From contig CALAWP010000054.1 in the NCBI GenBank assembly GCA_937895345.1, forward strand, positions 31,993-95,992: DNA of 64,000 nt, read 5' to 3'. The notes under the pieces are model-generated. The model did not search any database. It saw only the letters and a program-made list of their open reading frames with translations, and had not been told where the DNA came from. Positions 25,066 to 34,347 of this stretch are shown one piece after another. A program made the position numbers and the translations under genes. Numbering within the stretch: position 1 is the first letter of the stretch; each line of letters starts with the position of its first letter. This stretch comes from an uncultured Paenibacillus sp. (GTDB lineage Bacteria > Bacillota > Bacilli > Paenibacillales > Paenibacillaceae).

Positions 25066-26640
25066 TTATGGGATGGCCGCGTACAACGTATTAATCTCGT
25101 CGATATATTTGTCGCCGCCGCTGCTGCGCCAAAGCGCGATCGCGTCGTCCAGCCCCTTGTCGTCGATTTGGCCGACAATATATTGAATTCGGGCGTCGGC
25201 GATAATATTGTCGAGCTGCTGCCCCATCTGCGCATAGACTTCGGAAATAAGCGGCTCTGCGGGATTGCTGACGACAATCTCTTCGTTCGCCAGCTGTACT
25301 TCCGCAATCTTTGCGTTAATTTCCGTCATCTCCAGCGTCGGAGTCGCAGGCCCGATAAAGGTCAGCATTTGGTTCAGGCTTTCCATCTCCTTCACCAGCG
25401 CTTTGTCCTCCGGCGTCGTCAGCGGCTTGATATATCCGTCCACCATCTCGTAGTGGCGCCCTTCGATGCCGTAGCCAAGCAGCATTTGCATCTCGACGTC
25501 GCCAAGCTGGTCCAGGAACGTCAGCACCCGCTTCAAGTCGTCTTCCGTCTTGACGGCCGACTTGGATACCGCGAGGACGTTGGCGTAGCCGGAAGTCGGC
25601 ATATCGCGGTGACCTTTGGGACCGACCGGCGCCTGGAACACGTCCACGTAAGGCGTATCCCTCGCCTCCTTCTCCTGCATCTTGTTGTCGATGCGGCGAG
25701 CCGCGTCCGCCACGTCGACCATCACGCCCGCCTGTCCGTTGACGATCGGATCGAGCCATACCGCAGGATCCATGACCGCGAAATCTTCGTTGACCAGTCC
25801 TTCGTCATACAGCTTTTTGAAAAATTTGAGCGCTTCCTTGTATTCGGGCGTCATATGGGCAGGAATCAGCTTGCCGCTTCCGTCCTCTCCCCATTTGTTC
25901 GGCACGCCGAACCAAATTTGCATAATGTCCCACGGACCGGCGTATTTGGACACGACCATGCCGTATGTATCGTCCTTGTTGTTGCGGTCGGGATCGTTTT
26001 CCTTGAACGCCTTCAGCAGCGCATAAAATTCGTCGATCGTCTTCGGCTCGCTCATGCCTACGTTCGCCATCCACTCGCGGTTGATCGTCACGCCCATCCG
26101 GCCGAGCGTCCGGCCCCGGTAAATGCCGAACGTCTTGCCGTCGACGGAGGAGTTGTTCAGAATGATCGGGTTGGCCTGGCTCAAGTTCGGATAATCTTTC
26201 AAATATGGGCCGAGCTCCCAGAACGCGCCGGTCCGGGCCGCGTTAATATAGCTGGCCGAGTTGCGGTCGACGACCATAATATGCGGCAGCCGCCCCGACG
26301 CCAGCGTAATGTTCATCTTGTCCCCGTAAGAGCTGTTCGGCACGAACTGCATATGGATTTCCGTATTCGTATATTGCTCCAATGCCTGAATGACCGGACT
26401 GCTGCGATCCGGAAGCTCCGTGTTGAAGGCAGGGACCATAATGTCCAGCTTCAGAGGAGGCAGCGTCTCCGCGTTTCCGTCATCGGCTCCCCCGCTGTCC
26501 GCCGTACTTTGCGGCTTTGAAGCTGCCGGCTTGTCGCCGTTCGCATTTCCCCCGGAGCATGCCGCAAGCAGCACCGACATCATCATCACCGCCGCGAGCA
26601 GCAGCTTGCCGGATAGTTTCCACACTCGGTCCTTCGTCAT
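25066..26640 (-). CDS. Extracellular solute-binding lipoprotein, LplA type
   Basis: A 524-residue binding protein of a complex-sugar importer. The signal is KLLLAAVMMMSVLLAAC with the lipobox Cys28, then a low-complexity linker. The mature part shows LplA-type patterns (LDIMVPAFNTELPD, DRNNKDDTYGMVVSKYAGPW, a DPD-like repeat of acidic residues that may bind calcium). ATG at 26640 follows GGGAGG. It is the third gene after the LplB- and LplC-type permeases, the reverse of the maltose-type order, and ends at a hairpin. Confidence 0.92.
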   Translation of the reverse strand: MTKDRVWKLSGKLLLAAVMMMSVLLAACSGGNANGDKPAASKPQSTADSGGADDGNAETLPPLKLDIMVPAFNTELPDRSSPVIQALEQYTNTEIHMQFVPNSSYGDKMNITLASGRLPHIMVVDRNSASYINAARTGAFWELGPYLKDYPNLSQANPIILNNSSVDGKTFGIYRGRTLGRMGVTINREWMANVGMSEPKTIDEFYALLKAFKENDPDRNNKDDTYGMVVSKYAGPWDIMQIWFGVPNKWGEDGSGKLIPAHMTPEYKEALKFFKKLYDEGLVNEDFAVMDPAVWLDPIVNGQAGVMVDVADAARRIDNKMQEKEARDTPYVDVFQAPVGPKGHRDMPTSGYANVLAVSKSAVKTEDDLKRVLTFLDQLGDVEMQMLLGYGIEGRHYEMVDGYIKPLTTPEDKALVKEMESLNQMLTFIGPATPTLEMTEINAKIAEVQLANEEIVVSNPAEPLISEVYAQMGQQLDNIIADARIQYIVGQIDDKGLDDAIALWRSSGGDKYIDEINTLYAAIP

Positions 26641-26689
26641 TTCATCATTCCTCCCTATAATTGGTCAGGCATCCGACGGACGACCGCCG

Positions 26690-27574
26690 TTACCCTTTGA
26701 TGGAGCCCAGCAGAACGCCTTTGGCAAAGTGCTTTTGAAGAAACGGATATACGCACAAGATCGGCACGGTGCCGACGACGATCACGGCCATCTTGACCGC
26801 TTGGTCCGGCGGCGTTACAAAATTCGGATCCATGTTGCTCAGATCGCCGACCGCCAGCTGGGACAGCATCACGATTTCCCGCAGCATTACCTGAAGCGGC
26901 CATTTCTTATGATCGTTCAAATAAAGCAAGGCGGAAAAGAAATTGTTCCAGTGCCCGACAGCGTAAAAAAGGCCGAACGTCGCAATTACCGGCTTCGACA
27001 ACGGGAGCACGATGCGCCACAGCACGCCCAGCTCCGTGCAGCCGTCGATGCGGGCGGATTCCTCCAGCCCCGGAGGCAGCTGTTGAAAGAAATTGCGAAT
27101 AATGATCAGATTGAAAGCGCTGATGGCGCCCGGCAATATGACGGCGGCGTAGCTGTCGATCAGCCCCAGCTCCTTGACGACCAGATAACCCGGAATCATG
27201 CCTCCGCTGAACAGCATCGAAAAAATGATCATATTCATAAACAAACGCCGGCCCATCAAATCTTTGCGCGAAAGAGAGTAGGCCATCGTCAGCGTAAAAG
27301 CGAGGTTCGTCAGCGTGCCGGCGACCGTTATAAAGACGGAAACGCCAATGCTGCGAAAGATCGTATCCGACGAGAAAATATACTGATAGGCGGCAATGGA
27401 CCAATCCCGCGGAATAAGGAAAAAATCCCGTTCCGTCAGCTCCGCTTCCGTGGCAAAGGAGCCGGCGATCATATAAACGAACGGCAGCGCGGCGACCAGC
27501 GCAAACGCCGCCAGCGCGATATAATTGAAGCCGTCGAAGAGCCGTTCGCCGACGGTGCGGTGTTTGCTTACCAT
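26690..27574 (-). CDS. Carbohydrate ABC transporter permease, LplC/YtcP type
   Basis: A 294-residue permease. It begins VSKHRTVGERLFDGFNYIAL, the usual LplC start, with six hydrophobic segments and an EAA loop near residues 172-190 (LEESARIDGCTELGVLWRIV). The C-terminus FAKGVLLGSIKG is typical of the family. The start follows AAGGAGGG. It lies 26 bases after the LplB-type gene. Confidence 0.92.
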   Translation of the reverse strand: MVSKHRTVGERLFDGFNYIALAAFALVAALPFVYMIAGSFATEAELTERDFFLIPRDWSIAAYQYIFSSDTIFRSIGVSVFITVAGTLTNLAFTLTMAYSLSRKDLMGRRLFMNMIIFSMLFSGGMIPGYLVVKELGLIDSYAAVILPGAISAFNLIIIRNFFQQLPPGLEESARIDGCTELGVLWRIVLPLSKPVIATFGLFYAVGHWNNFFSALLYLNDHKKWPLQVMLREIVMLSQLAVGDLSNMDPNFVTPPDQAVKMAVIVVGTVPILCVYPFLQKHFAKGVLLGSIKG

Positions 27575-27600
27575 TCGTTTCGCACCCTCCTTACGTTTCG

Positions 27601-28512
27601 TTAGTACAGCCCTTCCTGGCCGAACCGCTTCGCCAGCCAGTTGCTGCCGTAAATAAGCACGATGCCGACGACCGACTTGAACAAGCCGATGGCCGTCGAA
27701 TAACTGAACGCCCCTTGCGTAATGCCGACGAAATACACGTAGGTATCGAATACATCCGCCACGGAACGGTTAAGCGAGTTGGTCATCAAAAAGATTTGCT
27801 CGAAACCGTTGTCGAGAAAATTGCCGAGCCGCAAAATGAGCAAAATGACGATCACATGGCTGATCGCCGGAAGCGTCACATGCCACAGCCTCTGCAGCCT
27901 GCTGGCGCCGTCCACGATCGCAGCCTCGTACTGCTCGACGTCGACCGAAGCCAGCGCCGCCAAAAAGATGATCGTGCCCCAGCCCGTCTCCTTCCACATG
28001 ATCTGCAAAATGATCATCGGCCTGAACCAGTCCGGGTCCGACAAGAAGTTGATTTTTGCGCCGGTCAGCTGCGCAATCAGCTCGTACAGGACGCCGCCTT
28101 GGGGCGTCAGAAACACGTAGGTCATGCTGGCCACAATGACCATCGAGATGAAATGCGGCACATAAACCATCGTTTGCACCAGCCGCTTGAAGATGGCGAT
28201 TCTCAGCTCGTTCAGCAGCAGCGCGACAATAATGGGGGCCGGGAAAAAGAAGACGAGATCGTAAACCGCCAGCAGAAACGTGTTGCGCAGCAGCCTCGTG
28301 AAATCGGGATTGGAAAAAAACACCCGGAAATGCTCGAACCCTACCCATTCGCTGTTCCAGAACCCGACAAACGGCTGGAAGTTCTGAAAGGCGATGGCGA
28401 CACCCCACATCGGCAAATACTTAAAGACGATGAAATAGAGCAAGCCTGGCAGCAACAAGATGTACAGCCATTTGTCCCGCCTAAGTCGGACTGCCCAAGC
28501 CGGCTTCATCAA
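27601..28512 (-). CDS. Sugar ABC transporter permease, LplB type
   Basis: A 303-residue permease with LplB signature stretches (LYILLLPGLLYFIVFKYLPM, GLYYIF-like ends replaced by RFGQEGLY) and an EAA loop near 205-222 (YEAAIVDGASRLQRLW). The start is either TTG at 28512 (9 bases after GGAGG) or the adjacent ATG at 28509 (12 bases). It is the first gene of a permease-permease-binding protein operon driven by a promoter whose spacer contains a cre site. Confidence 0.92.
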   Translation of the reverse strand: MMKPAWAVRLRRDKWLYILLLPGLLYFIVFKYLPMWGVAIAFQNFQPFVGFWNSEWVGFEHFRVFFSNPDFTRLLRNTFLLAVYDLVFFFPAPIIVALLLNELRIAIFKRLVQTMVYVPHFISMVIVASMTYVFLTPQGGVLYELIAQLTGAKINFLSDPDWFRPMIILQIMWKETGWGTIIFLAALASVDVEQYEAAIVDGASRLQRLWHVTLPAISHVIVILLILRLGNFLDNGFEQIFLMTNSLNRSVADVFDTYVYFVGITQGAFSYSTAIGLFKSVVGIVLIYGSNWLAKRFGQEGLY

Positions 28513-28633
28513 TAACGCATTCCTCCTTCACTTCGATTGGTTCGATTGGACGTGCCGTTTCCGGCTTCATAAGCGGCCTGGTCTCCGGAAGACGGTTGAC
28601 GCACAACAGCCGGGAAGCGGCTCCGTGGTTTGA

Positions 28634-28662
28634 AGTATCCATGAAAACGCTTACCGAATCAA
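28634..28662 (-). promoter_or_regulatory. Promoter with a cre operator inside its spacer
   Basis: The minus strand has TTGATT (28657-28662), a 17-base spacer and GATACT (28634-28639). The spacer contains a cre palindrome, TGAAAACGCTTACC on the plus strand at 28642-28655 (13 of 14 positions). Binding of CcpA there would directly exclude RNA polymerase. Confidence 0.65.
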
Positions 28663-28679
28663 TTCTACATTTTTGCATC

Positions 28680-28703
28680 AAAAAAGCCTTGAAAATCAAG
28701 GCT
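28680..28703 (-). terminator. Terminator of the transmembrane AraC gene
   Basis: AGCCTTGA / TCAAGGCT with a 3-base loop, followed on the minus strand by TTTTTT. It lies 45 bases after the stop codon at 28748. Confidence 0.88.
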
Positions 28704-28747
28704 TCTCGAACCGCCATTCCACCTTTTTGCGCAGGTGCACTTTTTTG

Positions 28748-31126
28748 TCACCCGCCCGAATCGCGGTATTCGCTAGGCGTAATGCCGACCAGCTTTTTGA
28801 ATATCCGGTTAAAATAACGCTGCTGGTAGCCGACCGCCTCCGCGACGTCGTTAATTTTCATATCCGTCCCTCGGAGCAGCTCCTTCGCCTTTGCGATGCG
28901 CAGCCCGGTCAAATAATCGATAAAGTTGATGCCAGTCACCGACTTGAACAGCCGGCTCAATGCATAAGTGCTCATGCCGGCCAGGTCGGCGCAGCTTTCC
29001 AGCGAAATATCCTCCTTATACCGGGACTTGATATATTGAATCGTAGCGTCGATCACCTGCTTCTGCTGAACGCCGGCTCTGGCCTCCCGTTCGTACAAAT
29101 ACGGGAAAATGACCTTTTCCTTCATCCAGCGAATCATCATGCCGGGCTCCTTCATTTTCGAAAGCCGTTCAAACCGGTTTTCGCCGCCGTACAGCCGCGC
29201 CGGGTTAATGCCGGACTCCAGCATCATATGCTGAATGCTTCCGAGCAATTGAAGCATGTTTTGCTGAATTTGCAATTCGGTGCCGCCTTTGTCCACCGCC
29301 TCCTCGACAAACCGCTCCAGCAGCTTTTCCGCAATCGGACCTTCGCCGCTTCTTAAAGCGCCCAGCAAATCCATCTCCAGCTCGAACGGATAAGCGGCCG
29401 CGGCGTCATCGATGTCTTCGGCGAATTCGGACAGCTCGATCACCTGATTCCGGTTGACGAACTGCCGGAAGCCGGCGGCGCGCTCCAGCTCCAGCATAAC
29501 GGCCCGCATTCGCTTGACGTCCGCCTCCGCACGGCTGACGGCGACCGTAACCTGCATGCGCAGCAGCCGGTTGACCGCCGCCGTGACGTCGTCGGACATG
29601 TCGCGGAGCTCGCTGGCGATGTCCAGATGATCGGGTGCGATGATAAACAAACCGACCGAGAGGTTATGAAAGTTCATGGCGTGAAATTGCTCAAAACGGC
29701 TGGAGGCCAGCTCTTCGGCAATATTATAGGCGGCGAACGTCACCAGACTTTCGTCGTCGGACGTCATCGGAATGTCCATCCGGTCCATCCCCGTCAACCG
29801 GATTTGCATCAGAACAAATAAATGATGGTCCACCTGCCAGCCTAACCGGCGCATCCTTTCCCGCAAATCGTGCTCGGAATACGACAGCAGATGTCCTTGA
29901 AGCAGCTGCAGCAAAAACCCTTCCCGCAGCAGCGGCTGCTGGCTCCGGAGCTTCTTCTGCAGCTCCAAGCTTTCGACGGCCGTTTCCCTCCACGCCATTT
30001 CGATAACTTGAAATTCGTCCTGGCCCTGCTGCGGCGAAAGCTCGGGATGAAGCGCGCGCAGCAGCCGGGCTACCGGCGAATACATGCGCAGCGATACGAG
30101 CCAGGAGAGCGCCAGCGCGAGCAGCAGGCTGGCGGCGCTGATGGCCACAATAATTTGGGACAGCGCCACGATGGGCGAAGTAATGCTCGACATCGGCGAT
30201 GCGGAGACGTACGTCCATTCGCTGTCGATGCGATGGAGCGAACCGTAGGAGACCGAATACGACGTCCCTTCGTGCGCCATCACAAACGTTCCCCGCTTGT
30301 CGCGCCCCGGCGTGATGCGTTCCTTCAACGCTTGCTCCAATCCGGCTTCGGCCGGATTGTCCGAGATCAGCGTCTGTCCGCGCGCGTTCAACAGAAACGT
30401 GACGCCCTCGTTATACGGCGTCATCGTCCGGAGCAGATTGATCAGCTTGTCGCGCTTGATCGACACGGTCAGCACGCCGAACGGGGCGCTGCTCTCCCCC
30501 GGCACCTTGTGCACGAGAACGAGCGGATACTCCGGCGAGCTTACGGCATGCTCCGCAGCTTCCGCGCCGCCGCCGGCCGCCTCCTCCGCATGCTCCAGCC
30601 AATAAACCCTCCTCGGGTCGTCCAGCAGCGAACGGTAGCCTTCCGTCGTGTCCGGGTCGTAGATCCGATAATGCTCGGTCTTGAATACGACCGGAACTTC
30701 GCGGTCGACATACAGCTCGACTTCATGAATGAGCGGATGGGAGCCTTGCATGACGACAAGCGATTTGCTGATGTCCCGGGTTTCCTGAAATTGATAAATA
30801 AAATCCAGATGCTGCAGGCTGTAGCCGAAGCGCGGACTGAAGGCCCAATGCGACAAATCCAGCTCCAAATAACTGAGCTGGTCGTCCACGTTTTGAATCC
30901 GCTCTTCAATCTGGCTTTGATGCAGCGCGCTCAGCTCCTCCTCCAGCTGATTGACGCTGAAAAAATAAATGCAAAGTCCGGTAATCAGCCCCGGAATGCT
31001 GGCCGTCAGCAGCAGCCATACGAGACTTTTTCGGTAAAACACGCCCTTTGTGCGATTCCCGGCACCGGCACCGGCGCCGGCTCCGAACCGGCTTCGATTC
31101 GGCCGCAGACTGGTTCCGCTTGTCAT
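28748..31126 (-). CDS. Transmembrane AraC-type regulator with extracellular sensor domain
   Basis: A 792-residue one-component regulator. A basic N-terminal tail with a short Gly-Ala repeat (GAGAGAGAG) leads to membrane helix 1 (about 35-57), an extracellular Cache-like region (about 58-305), helix 2 (about 310-332), a linker domain and a C-terminal double helix-turn-helix (SLESCADLAGMSTYALSRLF and INDVAEAVGYQQRYFNRIFK). I chose ATG at 31126 because AAAGGCGG lies 8 bases before it; a GTG 3 codons earlier is too close. It stands between two importer units and most likely activates the operon at 28512 in response to an outside sugar. Confidence 0.88.
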   Translation of the reverse strand: MTSGTSLRPNRSRFGAGAGAGAGNRTKGVFYRKSLVWLLLTASIPGLITGLCIYFFSVNQLEEELSALHQSQIEERIQNVDDQLSYLELDLSHWAFSPRFGYSLQHLDFIYQFQETRDISKSLVVMQGSHPLIHEVELYVDREVPVVFKTEHYRIYDPDTTEGYRSLLDDPRRVYWLEHAEEAAGGGAEAAEHAVSSPEYPLVLVHKVPGESSAPFGVLTVSIKRDKLINLLRTMTPYNEGVTFLLNARGQTLISDNPAEAGLEQALKERITPGRDKRGTFVMAHEGTSYSVSYGSLHRIDSEWTYVSASPMSSITSPIVALSQIIVAISAASLLLALALSWLVSLRMYSPVARLLRALHPELSPQQGQDEFQVIEMAWRETAVESLELQKKLRSQQPLLREGFLLQLLQGHLLSYSEHDLRERMRRLGWQVDHHLFVLMQIRLTGMDRMDIPMTSDDESLVTFAAYNIAEELASSRFEQFHAMNFHNLSVGLFIIAPDHLDIASELRDMSDDVTAAVNRLLRMQVTVAVSRAEADVKRMRAVMLELERAAGFRQFVNRNQVIELSEFAEDIDDAAAAYPFELEMDLLGALRSGEGPIAEKLLERFVEEAVDKGGTELQIQQNMLQLLGSIQHMMLESGINPARLYGGENRFERLSKMKEPGMMIRWMKEKVIFPYLYEREARAGVQQKQVIDATIQYIKSRYKEDISLESCADLAGMSTYALSRLFKSVTGINFIDYLTGLRIAKAKELLRGTDMKINDVAEAVGYQQRYFNRIFKKLVGITPSEYRDSGG

Positions 31127-31145
31127 CGCCCGCACCGCCTTTCTA

Positions 31146-31159
31146 TGTATACGCTTTCA
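31146..31159 (-). promoter_or_regulatory. cre-like operator before the transmembrane AraC gene
   Basis: Minus-strand TGAAAGCGTATACA matches cre at 13 of 14 positions. It lies 20 bases upstream of the start codon at 31126. Confidence 0.6.
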
Positions 31160-31270
31160 CAAATGATTGCCCTAAGCCGCTAATTTTCCTATACTCCATT
31201 ATCTCATATCGCTGGGCGCCATCATACCGATTTTTCCGGTCAAATCGGCTACATATTAGAGAAGCCGCCG

Positions 31271-32956
31271 TTAGTTGGACGGCGACTTCTCCCTTTCCTC
31301 GATCGATTCCGATACTTCGCGCATGATCGTCGTTCCGCCCCCGTCCAGCCATTCCTCGACGAAAGCGTCGAACGCGTCCACCGGCAGCTCGCCGGTTATA
31401 ATTTTGAGATACGTTTCCTGCTCCAGCCGCTGCAGCCGTTCTCCGAACTCCCGGATGGCGGGCGTGCTTCCATAGAACAAGCTTTCCTTGCGGACCATCT
31501 CGGTTTTGCTGACGGCTCCCCCGAGCATGTAGGCCTGCGTGGTGCTCCATGCCTCCATATCTTTGCGGGGATTTTCCGTCTCGCGCAGCAAATTGTTGTA
31601 GAGCATCCGCGTATCCGGATCCAGCTTGTCGGGCGTAATCTCGCCGTTAACCGTCTGTTTGAGCAAATCGTGCCGCATGACGACGGCATCGGGATAATCC
31701 AGCAGCAAATTAAACGGATAATAGTTGCGGAGCTGGATGCCGATCTGCTGCGCCTTCGCCCGTATTTCGGCCGTATGGTCGTCATCCGGCGCCGCGTTGC
31801 GTTCAAGGCGCGTCATCAGGTTCAGCACCTTCAAGGCCGCTTCGGGATGCGGATAGTCCTTGCGGACGACGATATAATGATCCGTCACGGGAGCCGTGCG
31901 GGTTACGAATTTCCCGTCCTCGTCCAGCGGAACGGCGTATACCCGCCACTCCGCTTTCGTATCTTTGGACACCGAGTCGTTCAGCGGAAAATAAGGCGCC
32001 CACCACGGACCGAAAAACAATCCGGCCTTATTGTCCGACACTTCGTAGCTGACGTCTTTGCGCAGCATAAACTCCTTATCGATGACGCCGCTGCGGTACC
32101 ATTCCGCCAGCAGCGCCAGCGCCCGCTTGGCCTCCGGCTGGATGGAGCCGTAGACGACATGTCCTTCTTCGCTTCGAATCCAGCTTTTTGGAAACGCCTT
32201 GTAAGCGGCAAATACCGAATCGAGACCGTACAATCCGGTCTGCTTCTGGCTGAATACAAGCGATTTGTCCACCGGAATGCCCATCGTGTCGGGTTGGCCG
32301 TTGCCGTCCGGATCGTTCTCCATAAACGCCTTGACCGTCAAGGCAATGTCGTTCAGCGTCCTCGGCACGGGCAGCGAAAGCTTGTCCAGCCAATCCTGCC
32401 GAATCCAAAGGTAGGTCGGCGCATCCGCCTCGATCGCCACGTTGGGAAGTCCATACAGCTTGCCGTCGATCGTCGCTTCCTTCAGCGCTTTTCCGTCGGT
32501 CGCATCGTAGATGGACCGGACGAGCGAGGAGGCGTAACGAGGGTAGATGTCGGTCAAGTCCGCCAGCGCATCCCGTTCGGCCAGCGTCCGGAATTGCTCG
32601 CGGTTGACGATGAACGCGTCGGGCAAATCGTTGCTTCGAATCGCCAGGTCGAGCATATTGTTGTACTGCTCTTCCCCGCCGGCTTCCCAATCGTATTTGA
32701 TAATGACGCCCGTCTTGTCCTTCACGTAACGGAGCATAAAATTGTTGTCTCCCATATCGCCTTCCGGCAGCTCGATATCGGTATACGAGTAGGCTACTCG
32801 CATCATGACCGGCTGATCGTACGGCAGTTCCCCCGGCTCCGCCTGCTCCGTCTCGCCTCCGCCGGACCGGCAGCCTGCAAGCAAAGCGCAGGCCAGCGCG
32901 CAGCACAAGCCCAGCCTCAGCCGCCGCATTCTCCCGTTGTTCCCGTACCCGTTCAC
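31271..32956 (-). CDS. Solute-binding lipoprotein co-transcribed with a two-component system
   Basis: A 561-residue binding protein with signal LRLGLCCALACALLAGC (lipobox Cys28) and LplA-type body (MMRVAYSYTDIELPEGDMGD, ENDPDGNGQPDTMGIP with a calcium-binding-like acidic loop). Its start overlaps the end of the response regulator by 4 bases, so it belongs to the kinase-regulator transcript and not to an importer operon. A role in presenting ligand to the adjacent sensor kinase is possible. It may also feed one of the neighbouring permease pairs. Confidence 0.9.
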   Translation of the reverse strand: MNGYGNNGRMRRLRLGLCCALACALLAGCRSGGGETEQAEPGELPYDQPVMMRVAYSYTDIELPEGDMGDNNFMLRYVKDKTGVIIKYDWEAGGEEQYNNMLDLAIRSNDLPDAFIVNREQFRTLAERDALADLTDIYPRYASSLVRSIYDATDGKALKEATIDGKLYGLPNVAIEADAPTYLWIRQDWLDKLSLPVPRTLNDIALTVKAFMENDPDGNGQPDTMGIPVDKSLVFSQKQTGLYGLDSVFAAYKAFPKSWIRSEEGHVVYGSIQPEAKRALALLAEWYRSGVIDKEFMLRKDVSYEVSDNKAGLFFGPWWAPYFPLNDSVSKDTKAEWRVYAVPLDEDGKFVTRTAPVTDHYIVVRKDYPHPEAALKVLNLMTRLERNAAPDDDHTAEIRAKAQQIGIQLRNYYPFNLLLDYPDAVVMRHDLLKQTVNGEITPDKLDPDTRMLYNNLLRETENPRKDMEAWSTTQAYMLGGAVSKTEMVRKESLFYGSTPAIREFGERLQRLEQETYLKIITGELPVDAFDAFVEEWLDGGGTTIMREVSESIEEREKSPSN

Positions 32957-34347
32957 GTTCCGCCCCCCTCCTGCAATTGCTGCAGCGATCGGTATTCGGT
33001 CGGATACAGGCCGACCCGTTCGCGGAATGTCCGGCTGAAATGCTTGTGATCGTCGAAGCCGACGATTCCGGCAATTTCATGGACGGACAGTTCCGATTCC
33101 AACAACAGAGACTTGGCATGATGGATGCGCATGCTGCGCAGCATATCGCCGAATGAAACGCCGGCAAACCGCTTGAAGCATTGGCTGAAATAACTTCGGC
33201 TCATGCCGACCTGCTTGGCGACGTCGGCCTGATTCAAATTGCGGCAAGCTTGTTCCTTCATATACGCCAACGCCTGCAGCAAGCAAACCGCGACGTCGCG
33301 GGATAGCGACAAATCCGCCGCCCGGCGCTGTACGGCAAGCGCCATGTCGGACAGCATCGTCCGCACCTCTCTCCAGCTTCGCAAAGGGCGGTTTGCCAGC
33401 AAGCTTTCGCGTTCGTCCGCCTCCCAGTCCAAATACGTCCGCCAATCACGCGCCAGCTCTTCCGCCATGCGCGTCAGCCGGACCGGCGCCATGCGGCCGT
33501 TTTCCAGCTTATCGACAAGCAGCTTCCATTCCTTTCCGTACAGCAGCCATTTCATTTTGTTCCATTCCTGCACGGCATCGGCGCCGGAATCGCCGCCTTC
33601 CCGTCCTCCGTTTCGCAGCTCGGCGAGCTCCTCCAGCTTCACTTCCTCAGGGCCGTTGTCGTCAGCGGCGTAGAAAAGATAATGCTCCAGCGTTTCCGCC
33701 AGCAATTGTTCCGCATCCTTCTTGGAATAGCGGCCGGACGGCGCGATATAGACCGTCTGCCAGCCGGACGGCACCCGTTCCCGCAGCGCAGAGGCCCAGT
33801 CCGGCAGTCCCGGCTCGCCGCACCAGGAAATGCGGATATCCGGCTGCAGCGGAACGAAGCCCCAGCTTTCCGGCAAATATCCGCCGGACTCGCGGCCGCC
33901 CGCTCCGCGGCCAAAGCAGGCGACCGCTCCCCGAAAGCCGGCTTCCTCCGCCGCCTGCCGGGCCGCCTCCCTGGCAAGGCGCGTTCGGATTCGCTCCATC
34001 GTTTCTTCGACGTTGGCTTTGTTCAGCAGCGTCTTGACGATATAATCGATCGCCCCGATGCGGAGGGCTTCCTGGATGTAATCGAACTCGTGATGGCAGG
34101 TCAGAATGACAAATTTGACGGCCGGAAACCGGCGCTGAGCTCTTCGCATCAGTTCAAAGCCGGAGATGCCCGGCATCGTAATGTCGACAAACATAAGATC
34201 GATGTTTTGCTCCTCCAGCATGGATAACGCCGTATAGCCGTCCTTGGCTTCGCCGACGATCCGGATCCCGAACGCATTCCAGTCCGTCATCGCAATAAAC
34301 CCTTGCCGGGCCAGTTTTTCGTCATCCACCACCAACGCGTTGATCAT
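32953..34347 (-). CDS. YesN-type response regulator with AraC output
   Basis: A 464-residue regulator: receiver at 1-125 (INALVVDDEKLARQGF, phospho-Asp in IDLMFVDITMPG, KTLL), a variable middle and an AraC-type domain at the end (NQADVAKQVGMSRSYFSQCF, EIAGIVGFDDHKHFSRTFRE). ATG at 34347 follows GGAGGG at 6 bases and overlaps the kinase stop by 4 bases. An in-frame ATG 8 codons earlier lies inside the kinase gene and is unlikely. It forms a pair with the YesM-type kinase and probably controls the importer at 40053-36235. Confidence 0.92.
   Translation of the reverse strand: MINALVVDDEKLARQGFIAMTDWNAFGIRIVGEAKDGYTALSMLEEQNIDLMFVDITMPGISGFELMRRAQRRFPAVKFVILTCHHEFDYIQEALRIGAIDYIVKTLLNKANVEETMERIRTRLAREAARQAAEEAGFRGAVACFGRGAGGRESGGYLPESWGFVPLQPDIRISWCGEPGLPDWASALRERVPSGWQTVYIAPSGRYSKKDAEQLLAETLEHYLFYAADDNGPEEVKLEELAELRNGGREGGDSGADAVQEWNKMKWLLYGKEWKLLVDKLENGRMAPVRLTRMAEELARDWRTYLDWEADERESLLANRPLRSWREVRTMLSDMALAVQRRAADLSLSRDVAVCLLQALAYMKEQACRNLNQADVAKQVGMSRSYFSQCFKRFAGVSFGDMLRSMRIHHAKSLLLESELSVHEIAGIVGFDDHKHFSRTFRERVGLYPTEYRSLQQLQEGGGT

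Noticed and set aside
28496..28512. A three-codon reading frame (ATG CGT TAT TGA) overlapping the LplB-type start
   Set aside because: Its ATG is one base from the Shine-Dalgarno sequence, too close for initiation.
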